This document shows positions 36,724-44,862 of a DNA stretch of 44,862 nt, in pieces. Where the stretch lies: NCBI GenBank assembly GCA_026706755.1, contig JAPOYG010000102.1:1-44862 (forward strand). The letters run 5' to 3'. A program made the translations under genes and the position numbers. Source of the stretch: Acidobacteriota bacterium. Lineage in GTDB: Bacteria > Acidobacteriota > Vicinamibacteria > Vicinamibacterales > UBA8438. Position 1 is the first letter of the stretch, and each line of letters opens with the position of its first letter. A model generated the notes under the pieces. It made no database searches and was not told where the DNA came from. It worked only from the letters and a program-made list of their open reading frames with translations.

Positions 36724-38661
36724 ATGTCGGAGACGTCGGAACGCACCACGCACACCTTCCAGACCGAGGCCCGTCAGCTCCTCGATCTGATGATCCACTC
36801 CCTCTACTCGAACAAGGAGATCTTCCTGCGCGAGCTGGTCTCGAACGCTTCGGATGCGTGCGACAAGCTGCGCTTCGAGGCGCTCACGGAGCCGGCCCTC
36901 CTCGACGACGACCCGGACCTGGCGATCCACGTCGAGGTGGACGCGGACGCACGCACCATCACCGTCCGCGACAACGGGGTGGGCATGTCGCGCCAGGAGG
37001 TGATCGACGACATCGGCACGATCGCGAAGTCGGGGACGCGGGAGTTCGTCGAGCGGCTGACCGGCGACCGGGCGGCGGACGCCCGGCTCATCGGTCAGTT
37101 CGGCGTCGGGTTCTACTCCTCGTTCATCGTGGCGCAACGGGTCGTGCTGACGACGCGGCGGACGGGGCTCGCGGCCGGGGACGGGGTCCGGTGGGAGAGT
37201 GCGGGCCAGGGAGACTACACGATCGAGCCGGCGGTCCGCGAGGCGCGCGGGACGGAGGTGACGCTGCATCTCCGGGAGGGCGAGGACGAGCTCCTCGACG
37301 GCGCGCGGCTGCGCGCGGTGCTCCGGAAGTACTCGGATCACATCACCATCCCGATCCTGATGCGGAAGGAGGAGGTGGCCGGCCGGCAGGCGGATACCGG
37401 GGCCGTCGACACCACCGAGCGGGTGAACCAGGCTTCCGCACTGTGGGCACGGCCCAAGGCCGACATCACCGAGGCGCAGTACCACGAGTTCTACAAGCAC
37501 GTCGCGCACGACTTCGAGCCGCCCCTGGCGCACACCCACTCCCGGGTGGAGGGGAGGCAGGAGTTCACGCTCCTCCTCTTCGTCCCGCGGCGGGCTCCGT
37601 TCGACCTGTGGGACCGCGACGAGCGCCACGGCATCAAGCTCTACGTGCGCCGGGTGTTCATCATGGACGGCGCGACGGAATTGATGCCGCCCTGGCTCCG
37701 CTTCGTGCGGGGCATCATCGATTCGAACGACCTGCCGCTGAACGTGTCGCGCGAGATCCTGCAGGACTCCCGCGACGTCGAGGCGATCCGCGGCGCGGGC
37801 GTCAAGCGGGTGCTCGGGCTGCTCGAGGAGCTGGCCGCGGACCAGCCGGACCGCTACGCGGATTTCTGGCGCGAGTTCGGGCGCGTCCTGAAGGAAGGCG
37901 TCGGACAGGACCCGGGCAACCAGGAGCGCATCGCGAAGCTCCTGCGATTCGCGTCGACCCACACGGACCGGCCCGATCAGACGGTAGCGCTCGCCGACTA
38001 CCTCGCCCGTGCGAAGGAGGGGCAGGAGAAGATCTTCTACGTCACCGCGGAGAGCTTCTCGGCGGCCCGCAGCAGCCCGCACCTGGAGGTCTTCCGCAAG
38101 AACGGCATCGAGGTGCTGCTGCTGCACGACCGGGTCGACGAATGGGTCGTGACCCACCTCGGATCCTTCGAGGGCAAGCCGCTGCAGTCGGTTGCGCAGG
38201 GCGATCTCGACCTCGGGGCGCTGGCCGGGGACGAGGAAGGTGCCCGGCGCGCGCCCGTGGACGACTACCAGCCGGTCGTCGAGCGGATGCGAAAGGTGCT
38301 CGGCGAGAAGGCGAAGGAGGTGCGGATCTCGGACCGGCTCACCGAGTCGCCGGCCTGCCTGGTGACGGATCAGGACGGGATGAGCGCCAATCTGGGGCGC
38401 CTGCTCCGGGCGGCGGGGCAGGATGTGCCCAACCTGCCGCTGATCCTGGAGATCAACCCGGGCCACCCTATCGTGACCCGCCTGACCGCCGAGACCGACG
38501 ACGCGCAGTTCGCCGACTGGAGCCACATCCTCTTCGACCAGGCGATGCTCGCCGAAGGCGGGCAACTCGACGATCCGGCGGGATTCGTCAAGCGTCTGAA
38601 CAGCCTGATGCTGACCTTGGCGGGGGAGCCGACGTCGCGCATCTGGACGCCGGGAGGGTAG
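36724..38661 (+). CDS. htpG: Molecular chaperone HtpG (Hsp90 family)
   Basis: ATP-dependent chaperone of 645 residues. The GHKL ATPase motifs are complete: [38 protein letters not shown] and [13 protein letters not shown]. The middle domain shows [20 protein letters not shown] and [12 protein letters not shown]. Start ATG 36724 follows AGGAG at about 12 bases and GCAGG. It stands alone on the plus strand, diverging from rpsT; a hairpin follows the stop. Confidence 0.97.
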   Translation: MSETSERTTHTFQTEARQLLDLMIHSLYSNKEIFLRELVSNASDACDKLRFEALTEPALLDDDPDLAIHVEVDADARTITVRDNGVGMSRQEVIDDIGTIAKSGTREFVERLTGDRAADARLIGQFGVGFYSSFIVAQRVVLTTRRTGLAAGDGVRWESAGQGDYTIEPAVREARGTEVTLHLREGEDELLDGARLRAVLRKYSDHITIPILMRKEEVAGRQADTGAVDTTERVNQASALWARPKADITEAQYHEFYKHVAHDFEPPLAHTHSRVEGRQEFTLLLFVPRRAPFDLWDRDERHGIKLYVRRVFIMDGATELMPPWLRFVRGIIDSNDLPLNVSREILQDSRDVEAIRGAGVKRVLGLLEELAADQPDRYADFWREFGRVLKEGVGQDPGNQERIAKLLRFASTHTDRPDQTVALADYLARAKEGQEKIFYVTAESFSAARSSPHLEVFRKNGIEVLLLHDRVDEWVVTHLGSFEGKPLQSVAQGDLDLGALAGDEEGARRAPVDDYQPVVERMRKVLGEKAKEVRISDRLTESPACLVTDQDGMSANLGRLLRAAGQDVPNLPLILEINPGHPIVTRLTAETDDAQFADWSHILFDQAMLAEGGQLDDPAGFVKRLNSLMLTLAGEPTSRIWTPGG

Positions 38662-38683
38662 GTGGACTCTCTCGCGCAGACTC

Positions 38684-38708
38684 CCGGCGCGCGCACGAGG
38701 GCGCGCGG
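38684..38708. terminator. Hairpin between convergent htpG and the small minus-strand gene
   Basis: CCGGCGCGC and GCGCGCGG pair (8 bp with one bulged G) around an 8-base loop, between the htpG stop and the 3' end of the minus-strand gene at 38711. It could serve both strands. No T run on either side. Confidence 0.4.
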
Positions 38709-38710
38709 CG

Positions 38711-39025
38711 TCAGCCTCCGCCCTCGGCATCGCCGCCGCGGATGCGGGCGATTCTCCGGTCGCGCTCGGTCGCGTAGCGGGCGAGGTCCCGCCGGTGGTT
38801 GGCCTGGAGCTCCTCGCGTGCCTCGGGCTCGAACGTCGTGGCGAGGGCCGAGTTGAGCAGGATCTCGCACTCGGCGACCTGTGCGGCGTAGGTGCTGCGC
38901 GCCTCGGCGATGGCCGCCACCTGGTCGTCGGAGAGCGCTACGGCCTCCACGCCGGCGGCTTCGTCCTGTCGCCTGAGCTTCTCCATCGCCAGCTCGAAGG
39001 CGCTCTTCGGGGCTCCGTCTGACAC
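38711..39025 (-). CDS. Uncharacterised 104-residue helical protein
   Basis: Start GTG at 39025 is well marked by AGAGGAG 7 bases upstream; the product begins VSDGAPKSAFELAMEKLRRQ and ends GGDAEGGG. It is charged, without signal peptide or membrane helix, and looks almost all helical (DDQVAAIAEARSTYAAQVAE; LQANHRRDLARYATERDRRI). One cysteine. I do not recognise a named domain. It diverges from the small membrane protein gene at 39093. Confidence 0.7.
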   Translation of the reverse strand: MSDGAPKSAFELAMEKLRRQDEAAGVEAVALSDDQVAAIAEARSTYAAQVAECEILLNSALATTFEPEAREELQANHRRDLARYATERDRRIARIRGGDAEGGG

Positions 39026-39092
39026 GTCGGACTCCTCTGCGCAGCCGCGGGGTGCCGAAAAACCGCGGCTACTATGGCAGAGGGAGAAGCCG

Positions 39093-39293
39093 ATGACCAA
39101 GTTCCTGCTCTGGTGCATCCTGCTCGTCCTGTGCTGGCCGCTCGCCCTGCTGGCCATCGTCCTGTATCCCGTCGTCTGGCTGTTGCTGCTTCCGTTCCGG
39201 CTCCTCGGCATCGCCGTGGGCGGCGTGCTGGAGCTGGTCGGGGCCGTCGTGCGGTTCCCGGCGCGCGTGCTCCGGGGACCGGGCGCGGCGTGA
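39093..39293 (+). CDS. Small predicted membrane protein (66 residues)
   Basis: ATG 39093 is preceded by GGGAG. The product is nearly all hydrophobic, with about two helices (FLLWCILLVLCWPLALLAIV and LLLPFRLLGIAVGGVLELVG) and an Arg/Pro/Gly tail. No family recognised. A TACTAT at 39070-39075 may be its -10. It shares a 67-base divergent gap with the gene at 38711-39025. Confidence 0.65.
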   Translation: MTKFLLWCILLVLCWPLALLAIVLYPVVWLLLLPFRLLGIAVGGVLELVGAVVRFPARVLRGPGAA

Positions 39294-39301
39294 GAAAGCC
39301 A

Positions 39302-39330
39302 TTGAGGTCCGCCGCCGCACCTGCTAGGAT
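39302..39330 (+). promoter_or_regulatory. Probable promoter of the cytochrome c/copper protein gene
   Basis: TTGAGG (39302-39307), 17 bases, TAGGAT (39325-39330): the best-spaced -35/-10 pair I find in the window. It starts just after the stop of the small membrane protein gene and 52 bases before ATG 39382. Confidence 0.5.
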
Positions 39331-39381
39331 TCCACGGGTACGCGTGTGTTCCGTAGTCCCGGGAGCAGCGAGAGGGATGAC

Positions 39382-40905
39382 ATGACAACGACGCAGCACG
39401 ATCGGCGGCGGTCGACGGCGGCGCGGGCGGTCCTGGCCCTCGCGGCGGCTGTCGCGGTCATGGCGGCACTGCCCGCGGCGGGGCAGGTACTCGAGTCCGA
39501 CCGGGTCGCCCACGAGGTGACCTTCACGAAGGACATCGCGCCGATCCTGCAGCGGAGCTGCCAGAAGTGCCACCAGCCCGACGCTCTGGCGCCGATGTCG
39601 CTGATCGACTACGAAGAGGTGCGTCCCTGGGCGCGGGCGATGAAGTACCGCACCGGGCTGCGGGACAAGATGGGCGTGATGCCGCCCTGGTACATCGAGA
39701 AGGACATCGGCATTCAGGACTTCAAGAACGACCCGTCGCTGACGGAGGAGGAGATCGAGAAGATCGCCGCCTGGGCCGACAACGGAGCGCCGCTCGGCAA
39801 CCCGGCCGACATGCCGCCGCCCGTCGCGTTCATCGACGTCGACGAGTGGGAGATCGGCCAGCCCGACCTCATCGTGTCGTCTCCGAGCGTGGAGGTGCAG
39901 CCGGACGCGCCCGACTGGTGGGGCGCCGTTGCCGACGTCGAGACCGGCCTCCAGGAAGACCGCTACGTCTCCGCGATCGAGTTCAAGGAAATCACCGAGT
40001 CGCGCGTCGGGGAGGGCCGGCAGACGGTCGGCGGGCGCTTCGTCTTCCACCATGCGGTGATCCGCGTCGTCGGTCCCGACTTCGACGACGAGGACCCGCT
40101 GGCGGCCGCCGGGCTCTCGAGCTGGCCGGTCCACGAGGTGGGACGGAACGCCGACGTCTTCGATCCGAAGGCCGGCAAGGAGATGGTCGCCAACTCGAAG
40201 ATCACGTTCCCCTCGCTGCACCTCCACGCGAACGGCGCCGCCACCCGGGCGCACCTCGACATCGCCTTCAAGTTCCACCCCCGGGACTATGAGCCGGAGG
40301 TGGACCAGAGGCTGATCGCCTTCGGCAACGGCGTCGACCTCGACGTCGAGGCGGAGCATCCGAACCAGACGATGGAGTCGTACTTCGTGCTGCCGGACCA
40401 TGCGCGGATCGCGGTCTTCGAGCCGCACATGCACGCGCCCGGCGTGCGGATGTGCCTGGAGGCCATCTACGGCACGACGATCGAGACGCTCAACTGCTCG
40501 GGCTACGACCACAGCTGGGTCCGCGTCTACACCTACGAGGACCACGCGATGCCCTTGCTCCCGAAGGGCACCATCCTGCACATCACCGGCTGGTTCAACA
40601 ACTCGGCGTCGAACCCCAACGTTCCCGATCCGCGGAACTGGTCGGGCGGCGGCAACCGCTCCGTCGATCAGATGTTCATCAACATCATGCAGGGCAGCTA
40701 TCTCGATGATGACGAGTTCAAGGCGGCCCTGGCGGAGCGGGAACGCGTGCTCGACCTGACGCCGGGCGAGCGCGTGATCGGCTGTCCGCTCTGCGGCGTC
40801 GAGGACCCGCTCAACGAGGAAGCGGCGGCCGCGGAGGCGGCGGCCGAGGCGGAAGCCGAAGCGGCGGCGGCCGAGGCGGCTGAGGCGGCAGGCGCCGGCC
40901 AGTAG
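39382..40905 (+). CDS. Secreted monohaem cytochrome c fused to a PHM-like copper monooxygenase domain
   Basis: 507 residues from ATG 39382 (AGAGGGA upstream); GTG 39346 would add 12 residues before the signal peptide. A signal peptide (ARAVLALAAAVAVMAALPAAG) is followed by a short cytochrome c domain with haem motif CQKCH (60-64), then MPPWYIEKDIG and EIEKIAAWADNGAP. The rest resembles type II copper, ascorbate-dependent monooxygenases: FHHAVIRVV (about 222), HLHANG (about 280), EPHMHAPGVRM (about 347), and a Met in SVDQMF. The haem could feed electrons to copper. It ends in GCPLCGVEDP and an Ala/Glu-only tail. Substrate unknown; copper sites not proven. Confidence 0.82.
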   Translation: MTTTQHDRRRSTAARAVLALAAAVAVMAALPAAGQVLESDRVAHEVTFTKDIAPILQRSCQKCHQPDALAPMSLIDYEEVRPWARAMKYRTGLRDKMGVMPPWYIEKDIGIQDFKNDPSLTEEEIEKIAAWADNGAPLGNPADMPPPVAFIDVDEWEIGQPDLIVSSPSVEVQPDAPDWWGAVADVETGLQEDRYVSAIEFKEITESRVGEGRQTVGGRFVFHHAVIRVVGPDFDDEDPLAAAGLSSWPVHEVGRNADVFDPKAGKEMVANSKITFPSLHLHANGAATRAHLDIAFKFHPRDYEPEVDQRLIAFGNGVDLDVEAEHPNQTMESYFVLPDHARIAVFEPHMHAPGVRMCLEAIYGTTIETLNCSGYDHSWVRVYTYEDHAMPLLPKGTILHITGWFNNSASNPNVPDPRNWSGGGNRSVDQMFINIMQGSYLDDDEFKAALAERERVLDLTPGERVIGCPLCGVEDPLNEEAAAAEAAAEAEAEAAAAEAAEAAGAGQ

Positions 40906-40950
40906 CCCGCGCAGCCGGCCGGGCGTTCCGGCGTTCCGAGAATCCCGATC

Positions 40951-40986
40951 GCGACGGGGCCGCGGCCAGGGCCGTGGCCCCGTCGC
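40951..40986 (+). terminator. Large hairpin between the two secreted-protein genes
   Basis: Arms 40951-40966 (GCGACGGGGCCGCGGC) and 40971-40986 pair over 16 bp with one G-T wobble around CAGG. No T run. It may end the first transcript or stabilise it and lower expression of the second gene. Confidence 0.5.
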
Positions 40987-41015
40987 ACGTTGTCGTACAC
41001 CATGGAGGGTCGGCC

Positions 41016-41948
41016 ATGAACGAACCGCGCACTCGCTGGCTGACGTCGCGGCTGGGCTGCGCGTTGCTCGTCGCGTCGGCGATCGTCGTCGGGACCGTTC
41101 TGGAGAGCGGCGCCCAGGAGCCCCGCAAGATGCGGGAGTCGTTCGCGACGGGCCAGGAGGTAGTGCCCGCGTACGAAGGTTGGGAGCCGAACCCCGACGG
41201 ATCCTTCAACCTCGTCTTCGGCTACTTCAACCGGAACTGGGAAGAGGAGATCGACATCCCGCCCGGTCCGAACAACCGGCTCGATCCGGGCGGCCCGGAT
41301 CTGGGGCAGCCGACGCGCTTCCTGCCCCGCCGCAACCGCTTCCTGTTCAAGGTGCACGTGCCGGCGGACTTCGGCGACGACGAGGTGGTATGGACGCTGA
41401 CGAGCCCCAACGGCGAGACGAAGCGGGCCTACGGCACGCTGCATCCCGACTACTTCATCGACAACAGCGTGCTCATGGCGAACAACGGCGGGGGCGCGTC
41501 CGGCGAAATCTACAAGAACCAGACGCCGGACCTCCTGCTCGTCGGGGAGACGAAGCGCAAGGTCGAGGCCGGGCAATGGGTGACCCTCTCCGCCTACGCG
41601 AGCGATGACGAGTTGCCGAGGCCGCGAGCGATGCGTCGCTTCGATCCGACGAAGCCGCCGGTCAACGTGACGCCGAACGCGGCTACCGGGCTCCGCCTGT
41701 CGTGGTTCGTCTACCGCGGCGGCCCCGGCGAGGTGCGCTTCAATCCGCCGCAGTACAAGGCGTGGGAAGACACGCGGAACAACGCCGACTCGCCGTTCTC
41801 TCCCGGATGGAAGACGCCCGAGGCGCCCCCGATGGGCAAGTGGGTGGTGCAGGCGCGGTTCAGCGAGCCGGGGACGTACATCCTGCGCTGCCTCGCCCAC
41901 GACGGCGGGCTGATGGCGCACGAGGACGTGACCTTCGTCGTCGAATAG
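41016..41948 (+). CDS. Secreted protein of unknown function, partner of the cytochrome/copper protein
   Basis: A 310-residue product with a signal peptide (RLGCALLVASAIVVGTVLES, cut near GAQEP). The mature part is rich in aromatic and Pro/Asn residues and likely beta-sandwich: YEGWEPNPDGSFNLVFGYFN, FLFKVHVPADFGDDEVVWTL, and at the end GTYILRCLAHDGGLMAHEDV, which reads like an Ig-like or cupredoxin-type last strand pair with Cys and His. I do not recognise a named family. Start ATG 41016. Adjacent placement on the same strand suggests joint work with the upstream protein. Confidence 0.75.
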   Translation: MNEPRTRWLTSRLGCALLVASAIVVGTVLESGAQEPRKMRESFATGQEVVPAYEGWEPNPDGSFNLVFGYFNRNWEEEIDIPPGPNNRLDPGGPDLGQPTRFLPRRNRFLFKVHVPADFGDDEVVWTLTSPNGETKRAYGTLHPDYFIDNSVLMANNGGGASGEIYKNQTPDLLLVGETKRKVEAGQWVTLSAYASDDELPRPRAMRRFDPTKPPVNVTPNAATGLRLSWFVYRGGPGEVRFNPPQYKAWEDTRNNADSPFSPGWKTPEAPPMGKWVVQARFSEPGTYILRCLAHDGGLMAHEDVTFVVE

Positions 41949-41973
41949 CCCCACCGGACCGGTCTCAATCTCC

Positions 41974-42008
41974 CGACCCCCGTTGCGCCGCGCGCGCAGC
42001 GGGGGTCG
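41974..42008. terminator. Bidirectional terminator-like hairpin between convergent genes
   Basis: Arms 41974-41988 and 41994-42008 form a 15-bp stem (CGACCCCCG ... CGGGGGTCG) with one T-G wobble and a CGCGC loop. On the plus strand TGTTCTTCC follows, the closest thing to a T-rich tail in the window. From 42009 to 42170 I see nothing else supportable. Confidence 0.65.
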
Positions 42009-42170
42009 TGTTCTTCCGCGGTCCACCGCGCCCCCTGGCGAACGCCCGCGGGGCCTCGGCGGCAGCCTCTGGATCGGTCGCTGTCGACGGGGCCCGTGCC
42101 TTCAGGCCTTTGCAGGGCCGCTGCAGGGCCGGTTGCCCGCCGGCTCGACGACCGGCGAAGCCCCGCGAGG

Positions 42171-44138
42171 CTACACGTCCAGATCCAGCGCGTCGTCGGC
42201 CCGTTCCATGATGAAGCGGAAGCGGGCGGAGGCGTCCCGGCCCATGAGATCGGCGATGACCCGATCGGTCTTCAGCCCGTCCTCGATCGCGACGCGCAGC
42301 AGCCGTCGCGTGGCCGGGTTGAGCGTCGTTTCCCAGAGCACGCGCGGCATCATCTCCCCGAGTCCCTTGAAGCGGGTGATCTGAGGTCTGGCGCCACGCC
42401 CGTTCGCCGACCTCGCCTGCGCGAGCAGCCGGTCGCGGTGCGCGTCGTCGACCGCCCAGTGCGTCTCCTTGCCGATGTCGACCCGATAGAGCGGGGGCTG
42501 GGCGAGAAAGACCTTGCCGTTCGTCACGAGGGCCGGGAGGAAGCGGTAGAAGAACGTGAGCAGCAGGGTGGCGATGTGGTGGCCGTCCGAGTCGGCGTCC
42601 GCGAGGATGATGACACGGTCGTAGCGCAACCTGCCGAGATCGAACGACTTCCCGAAGCCGCAGCCGAGCGCGGTGACGACGTCGGAGAGCTCCTTGTTGG
42701 CGAGCACCTTGGACACCGGTGCGCTCTCGACGTTCAGCACCTTGCCGCGGAGCGGCAGGATCGCCTGCCGGGTGCGGTCGCGCCCCTGCTTGGCGGAGCC
42801 GCCCGCCGAGTCCCCCTCGACGATGAAGAGCTCCGTCTCCTCCCGCGCGCTCCCCGTGCAGTCGCTCAGCTTGCCGGGCAGGTTGAGGCGCCTCGACGCC
42901 GCGCTCTTGCGCGTGACGCTCTCCTGCGCGGCGCGGCTCGCGGCCCGGGCGCGGGCGGCGAGAACGATCCGGGCGACGATCGCCTCGGCGACGCTGGGAT
43001 TGTGGTTCAGCCAGTGCTCGAGCGCGGGGCGGACCGCGGCGTCGAGCGCCTGGGTCAGCTCGGGGTTGTTCAGCCGATCCTTGGTCTGGCCCTGGAACTG
43101 CGGCTCCGGCACGAAGATGCTGATGACGCCGGTCAGTCCCTCCCGGATGTCGTCGGCGGTCAGGGTCACGCCCTTCGGCGTCAGGCCGTGCGTGTCGATG
43201 AAGTTGCGCATCGCCTTGCCGAGGCCGGCCCGCACGCCGGCCTCGTGCGTGCCTCCCGAGCCCGTCGGGATCCCGTTGACGTAGCTCCGCACGTGCTCGT
43301 CGGTGGACTCCGTCCACTGCAGGACCACCCCGAAGCGCGACCCCGATTCCGCATGCTCCCGGGCCAGGAGGAACGCCGCGTCGTGGACCGGCGCGGCTTC
43401 CCGTTCCGCGACGATCCGGGCGAGGTAGTCGGTCAGTCCCTCGTCGTGCCGGAAGACCTCGCGAGCCCCCGCTGTCTCGTCCTCGAACACGAACTCGACG
43501 CCGCCGTGCACGTAGCTGGCGACCTCGAGCCGCTCGCGCACGAGGCCCGCGTCGAACGCGGTCCGGGGAAAGATGCGCGGATCGGGGTGGAAACGGATCG
43601 TGGTGCCCGAGCCGCGGGCCGGCCGCAGGCGCCGGAGCGGCGCGACGGGCTTGCCGCGCCGGAAGGTCTGCTGCCAGAGGAAGCCGTCCCGTCTGGAGAT
43701 CGCCACGAGCTCCTGCGACAACGCGTTGACGACGCTCGCGCCAACCCCGTGCAGGCCGCCCGCCGTCCGATAGGTCCGGTTCTCGAACTTGCCGCCGGCG
43801 TGCAGCGTCGTGAAGATGACCTCGAGGGCGCTCGCGCCGTTCGTCGGATGCCGGTCGACCGGCACGCCTCGCCCGTCGTCGCTGACGGTCACCGACGACC
43901 CGTCGGCGTGCAGCGTGACCCGCACGTGCGAAGCGTGGCCGTTCATCGCCTCGTCCACCGCGTTGTCGAGGATCTCCCAGACCAGGTGATGGAGCCCCGG
44001 CGACCCGACGCCCCCGATGTACATGCCGGGGCGCTTGCGCACGGGCTCGAGACCCTCGAGGACCGTGATGTCCTTCGCCGTGTAGGACTGCGCCATGCCG
44101 TTCGTTCCGCGGCCTGGGCTGGGCTCCGAGGCCTTCAC
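42171..44138 (-). CDS. parE: Type IIA DNA topoisomerase subunit B (ParE/GyrB-like)
   Basis: ATPase subunit of a gyrase or topoisomerase IV, 655 residues. It has GHKL motifs (EILDNAVDEAMNG, DDGRGVPVD, GLHGVGASVVNAL) and TOPRIM motifs (EGDSAGGSAKQGRDRTRQAI, ADADSDGHHIATLLLTFFYR). The short length and PPLYRVDIGKE favour ParE; LRGKVLNVE and the C-terminal RFRFIMERADDALDLDV are GyrB-like. GTG 44138 has GGGGAG 8 bases upstream; ATG 44096 starts closer to the family N-terminus (SYTAKDITVLEGLEPVRKRP). No A subunit is nearby. Confidence 0.88.
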   Translation of the reverse strand: MKASEPSPGRGTNGMAQSYTAKDITVLEGLEPVRKRPGMYIGGVGSPGLHHLVWEILDNAVDEAMNGHASHVRVTLHADGSSVTVSDDGRGVPVDRHPTNGASALEVIFTTLHAGGKFENRTYRTAGGLHGVGASVVNALSQELVAISRRDGFLWQQTFRRGKPVAPLRRLRPARGSGTTIRFHPDPRIFPRTAFDAGLVRERLEVASYVHGGVEFVFEDETAGAREVFRHDEGLTDYLARIVAEREAAPVHDAAFLLAREHAESGSRFGVVLQWTESTDEHVRSYVNGIPTGSGGTHEAGVRAGLGKAMRNFIDTHGLTPKGVTLTADDIREGLTGVISIFVPEPQFQGQTKDRLNNPELTQALDAAVRPALEHWLNHNPSVAEAIVARIVLAARARAASRAAQESVTRKSAASRRLNLPGKLSDCTGSAREETELFIVEGDSAGGSAKQGRDRTRQAILPLRGKVLNVESAPVSKVLANKELSDVVTALGCGFGKSFDLGRLRYDRVIILADADSDGHHIATLLLTFFYRFLPALVTNGKVFLAQPPLYRVDIGKETHWAVDDAHRDRLLAQARSANGRGARPQITRFKGLGEMMPRVLWETTLNPATRRLLRVAIEDGLKTDRVIADLMGRDASARFRFIMERADDALDLDV

Positions 44139-44197
44139 CGTCGCGGCTCCCCGCCTGGATGACAGGACCCGCGAGAACGCCTTGAGGATGGAACCTC

Positions 44198-44203
44198 AGT
44201 CTA
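44198..44203 (-). promoter_or_regulatory. Possible -10 element for the topoisomerase gene
   Basis: TAGACT on the minus strand, about 60 bases before GTG 44138. No clear -35. Confidence 0.35.
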
Positions 44204-44246
44204 GCATGGCCGCCATCCGATCTGCTGCGGCGTCCCCCCGGATCGG

Positions 44247-44265
44247 CCGCGGAACGCGTCCGCGG
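44247..44265 (-). terminator. Hairpin directly after the symporter stop
   Basis: CCGCGGA and TCCGCGG pair perfectly around ACGCG. On the minus strand it begins at the base after the symporter stop codon (44266-44268). No T run. Confidence 0.45.
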
Positions 44266-44862
44266 TCACGGCTGGTAGCGCTGCAGTTCCTGACGGACGA
44301 GCGGCGCCATCAGGTACAGCCCCACCAGGTTCGGTATCGCGACCACGAAGACGAGCGCGTCGGAGAGGTCGACCACCGCGCCGAGGTCGACGCTGGCTCC
44401 GATGACGACGAAGACGCAGAAGAACAGCTTGAAGCCGAGGTCCTGTGCGCGGCCCTCGCCGACGAGGTAGGTGAAGGCCTTGAGCCCGTAGTAGGCCCAG
44501 GCGATCATCGTGGAGAAGGCGAACAGCATGGCGGCGACGCCGAGGGGAGCCGCCGACCACGACAGCGTGGAGGTGAACGCGCGCGTGGTCAGCTCGATGC
44601 CGTTCACCCCCGCCCCGGCGAGGGCCGGGTCGTACACCGTCGTGATGATGACGAGCGCGGTCATCGTGCAGATGACGACGGTGTCGAGGAACGGCTCGAT
44701 CAGGCCGACGTAGCCTTCGCTGACGGGCCGCGCGGTGCGCGCCGTGGCGTGCGCGATGGCCGCGCTCCCGAGGCCCGCCTCGTTCGAGAAGGCGGCGCGC
44801 CGGAAGCCGATCACCAGGGCGCCGAGCGCGCCGCCGGCGATGCCCTCGGGTGCGAACGCCCC
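44266..44862 (-). CDS. Amino acid carrier protein, AGCS (alanine/glycine:cation symporter) family (C-terminal part)
   Basis: Sodium- or proton-coupled uptake of alanine or glycine across the inner membrane. The frame is open to the window edge, so the N-terminal half is missing; 198 codons remain. Family blocks are GFRRAAFSNEAGLGSAAIAH, EGYVGLIEPFLDTVVICTMT and IAWAYYGLKAFTYLVGEG, followed by two or three more membrane helices. It ends MAPLVRQELQRYQP. Substrate preference cannot be read from the part seen. Confidence 0.92.
   Translation of the reverse strand, partial: GAFAPEGIAGGALGALVIGFRRAAFSNEAGLGSAAIAHATARTARPVSEGYVGLIEPFLDTVVICTMTALVIITTVYDPALAGAGVNGIELTTRAFTSTLSWSAAPLGVAAMLFAFSTMIAWAYYGLKAFTYLVGEGRAQDLGFKLFFCVFVVIGASVDLGAVVDLSDALVFVVAIPNLVGLYLMAPLVRQELQRYQP

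Noticed and set aside
40817-40902. Ala/Glu repeat at the end of the cytochrome gene as a tandem DNA repeat
   Set aside because: The codons GCG, GCC, GAG and GAA vary irregularly and show no fixed unit; it is low-complexity protein rather than a clean DNA repeat.
42009-42170. Open frames in the gap after the convergent hairpin
   Set aside because: The products have no recognisable domain or ribosome site and overlap the 3' end of the topoisomerase gene.

Overview
The window is very GC-rich, tightly packed bacterial chromosome, coding in nearly every interval; no gap between genes exceeds about 260 bases. I see no tRNA, rRNA, CRISPR array, transposase or phage gene. The gene set is that of a diderm with an LPS outer membrane (lolC/E-lolD, bamA, skp, a fabZ-lpxA fusion, lpxI, lptE) that makes menaquinone by the futalosine route (mqnA, mqnC and partners) and carries the linked run tonB-like/miaA/hfq and yceD/rpmF/fabD/fabG/acpP/fabF. 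Together with a secreted cytochrome c-copper monooxygenase-like protein, this most resembles Acidobacteriota, perhaps Vicinamibacteria. That placement is inference from gene order and protein style; no search was run.

Layout. 1-3039: 3' part of lysS, then lolC/E and lolD. 3158-5593: clpC behind a perfect TATAAT. 5850-12408: outer-membrane and lipid A block (bamA, skp, fabZ-lpxA fusion, lpxI, a Gfo/Idh oxidoreductase that may be GnnA-like). 12485-18958: quinone block, mostly translationally coupled: an MqnE-like protein without cluster cysteines, mqnA, mqnC, an amidohydrolase (probable aminofutalosine deaminase), a UbiA-type prenyltransferase, UbiX and a UbiE/MenG methyltransferase. 19100-22685: TonB-like protein, a 31-residue membrane peptide, miaA, hfq and a dNTPase. 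22713-26843: yceD, rpmF, fabD, fabG, acpP, fabF. 26840-30284: etfB, etfA and ETF-quinone oxidoreductase, coupled to fabF. 30281-36364: DUF374 acyltransferase, deacetylase-family hydrolase, leuS, lptE, holA. 36380-38661: rpsT (minus) and htpG (plus) diverge from one shared promoter. 38711-41948: a small cytosolic protein and a small membrane protein transcribed divergently, then the secreted cytochrome c/copper protein and a secreted partner. 42171-44862 (minus): a type IIA topoisomerase B subunit (ParE/GyrB-like) and the 3' part of an AGCS amino acid symporter.

How it fits together: the left half builds the outer membrane and the menaquinone pool. The middle makes fatty acids and, through ETF and ETF-QO, passes electrons from acyl-CoA oxidation to that same quinone pool. 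The most unusual items are the cysteine-less MqnE homologue inside the menaquinone operon, the FabZ-LpxA fusion, a family of palindromic repeats at gene boundaries whose core is close to GTTCGCGCCGCAG, and the symmetric rpsT/htpG promoter.
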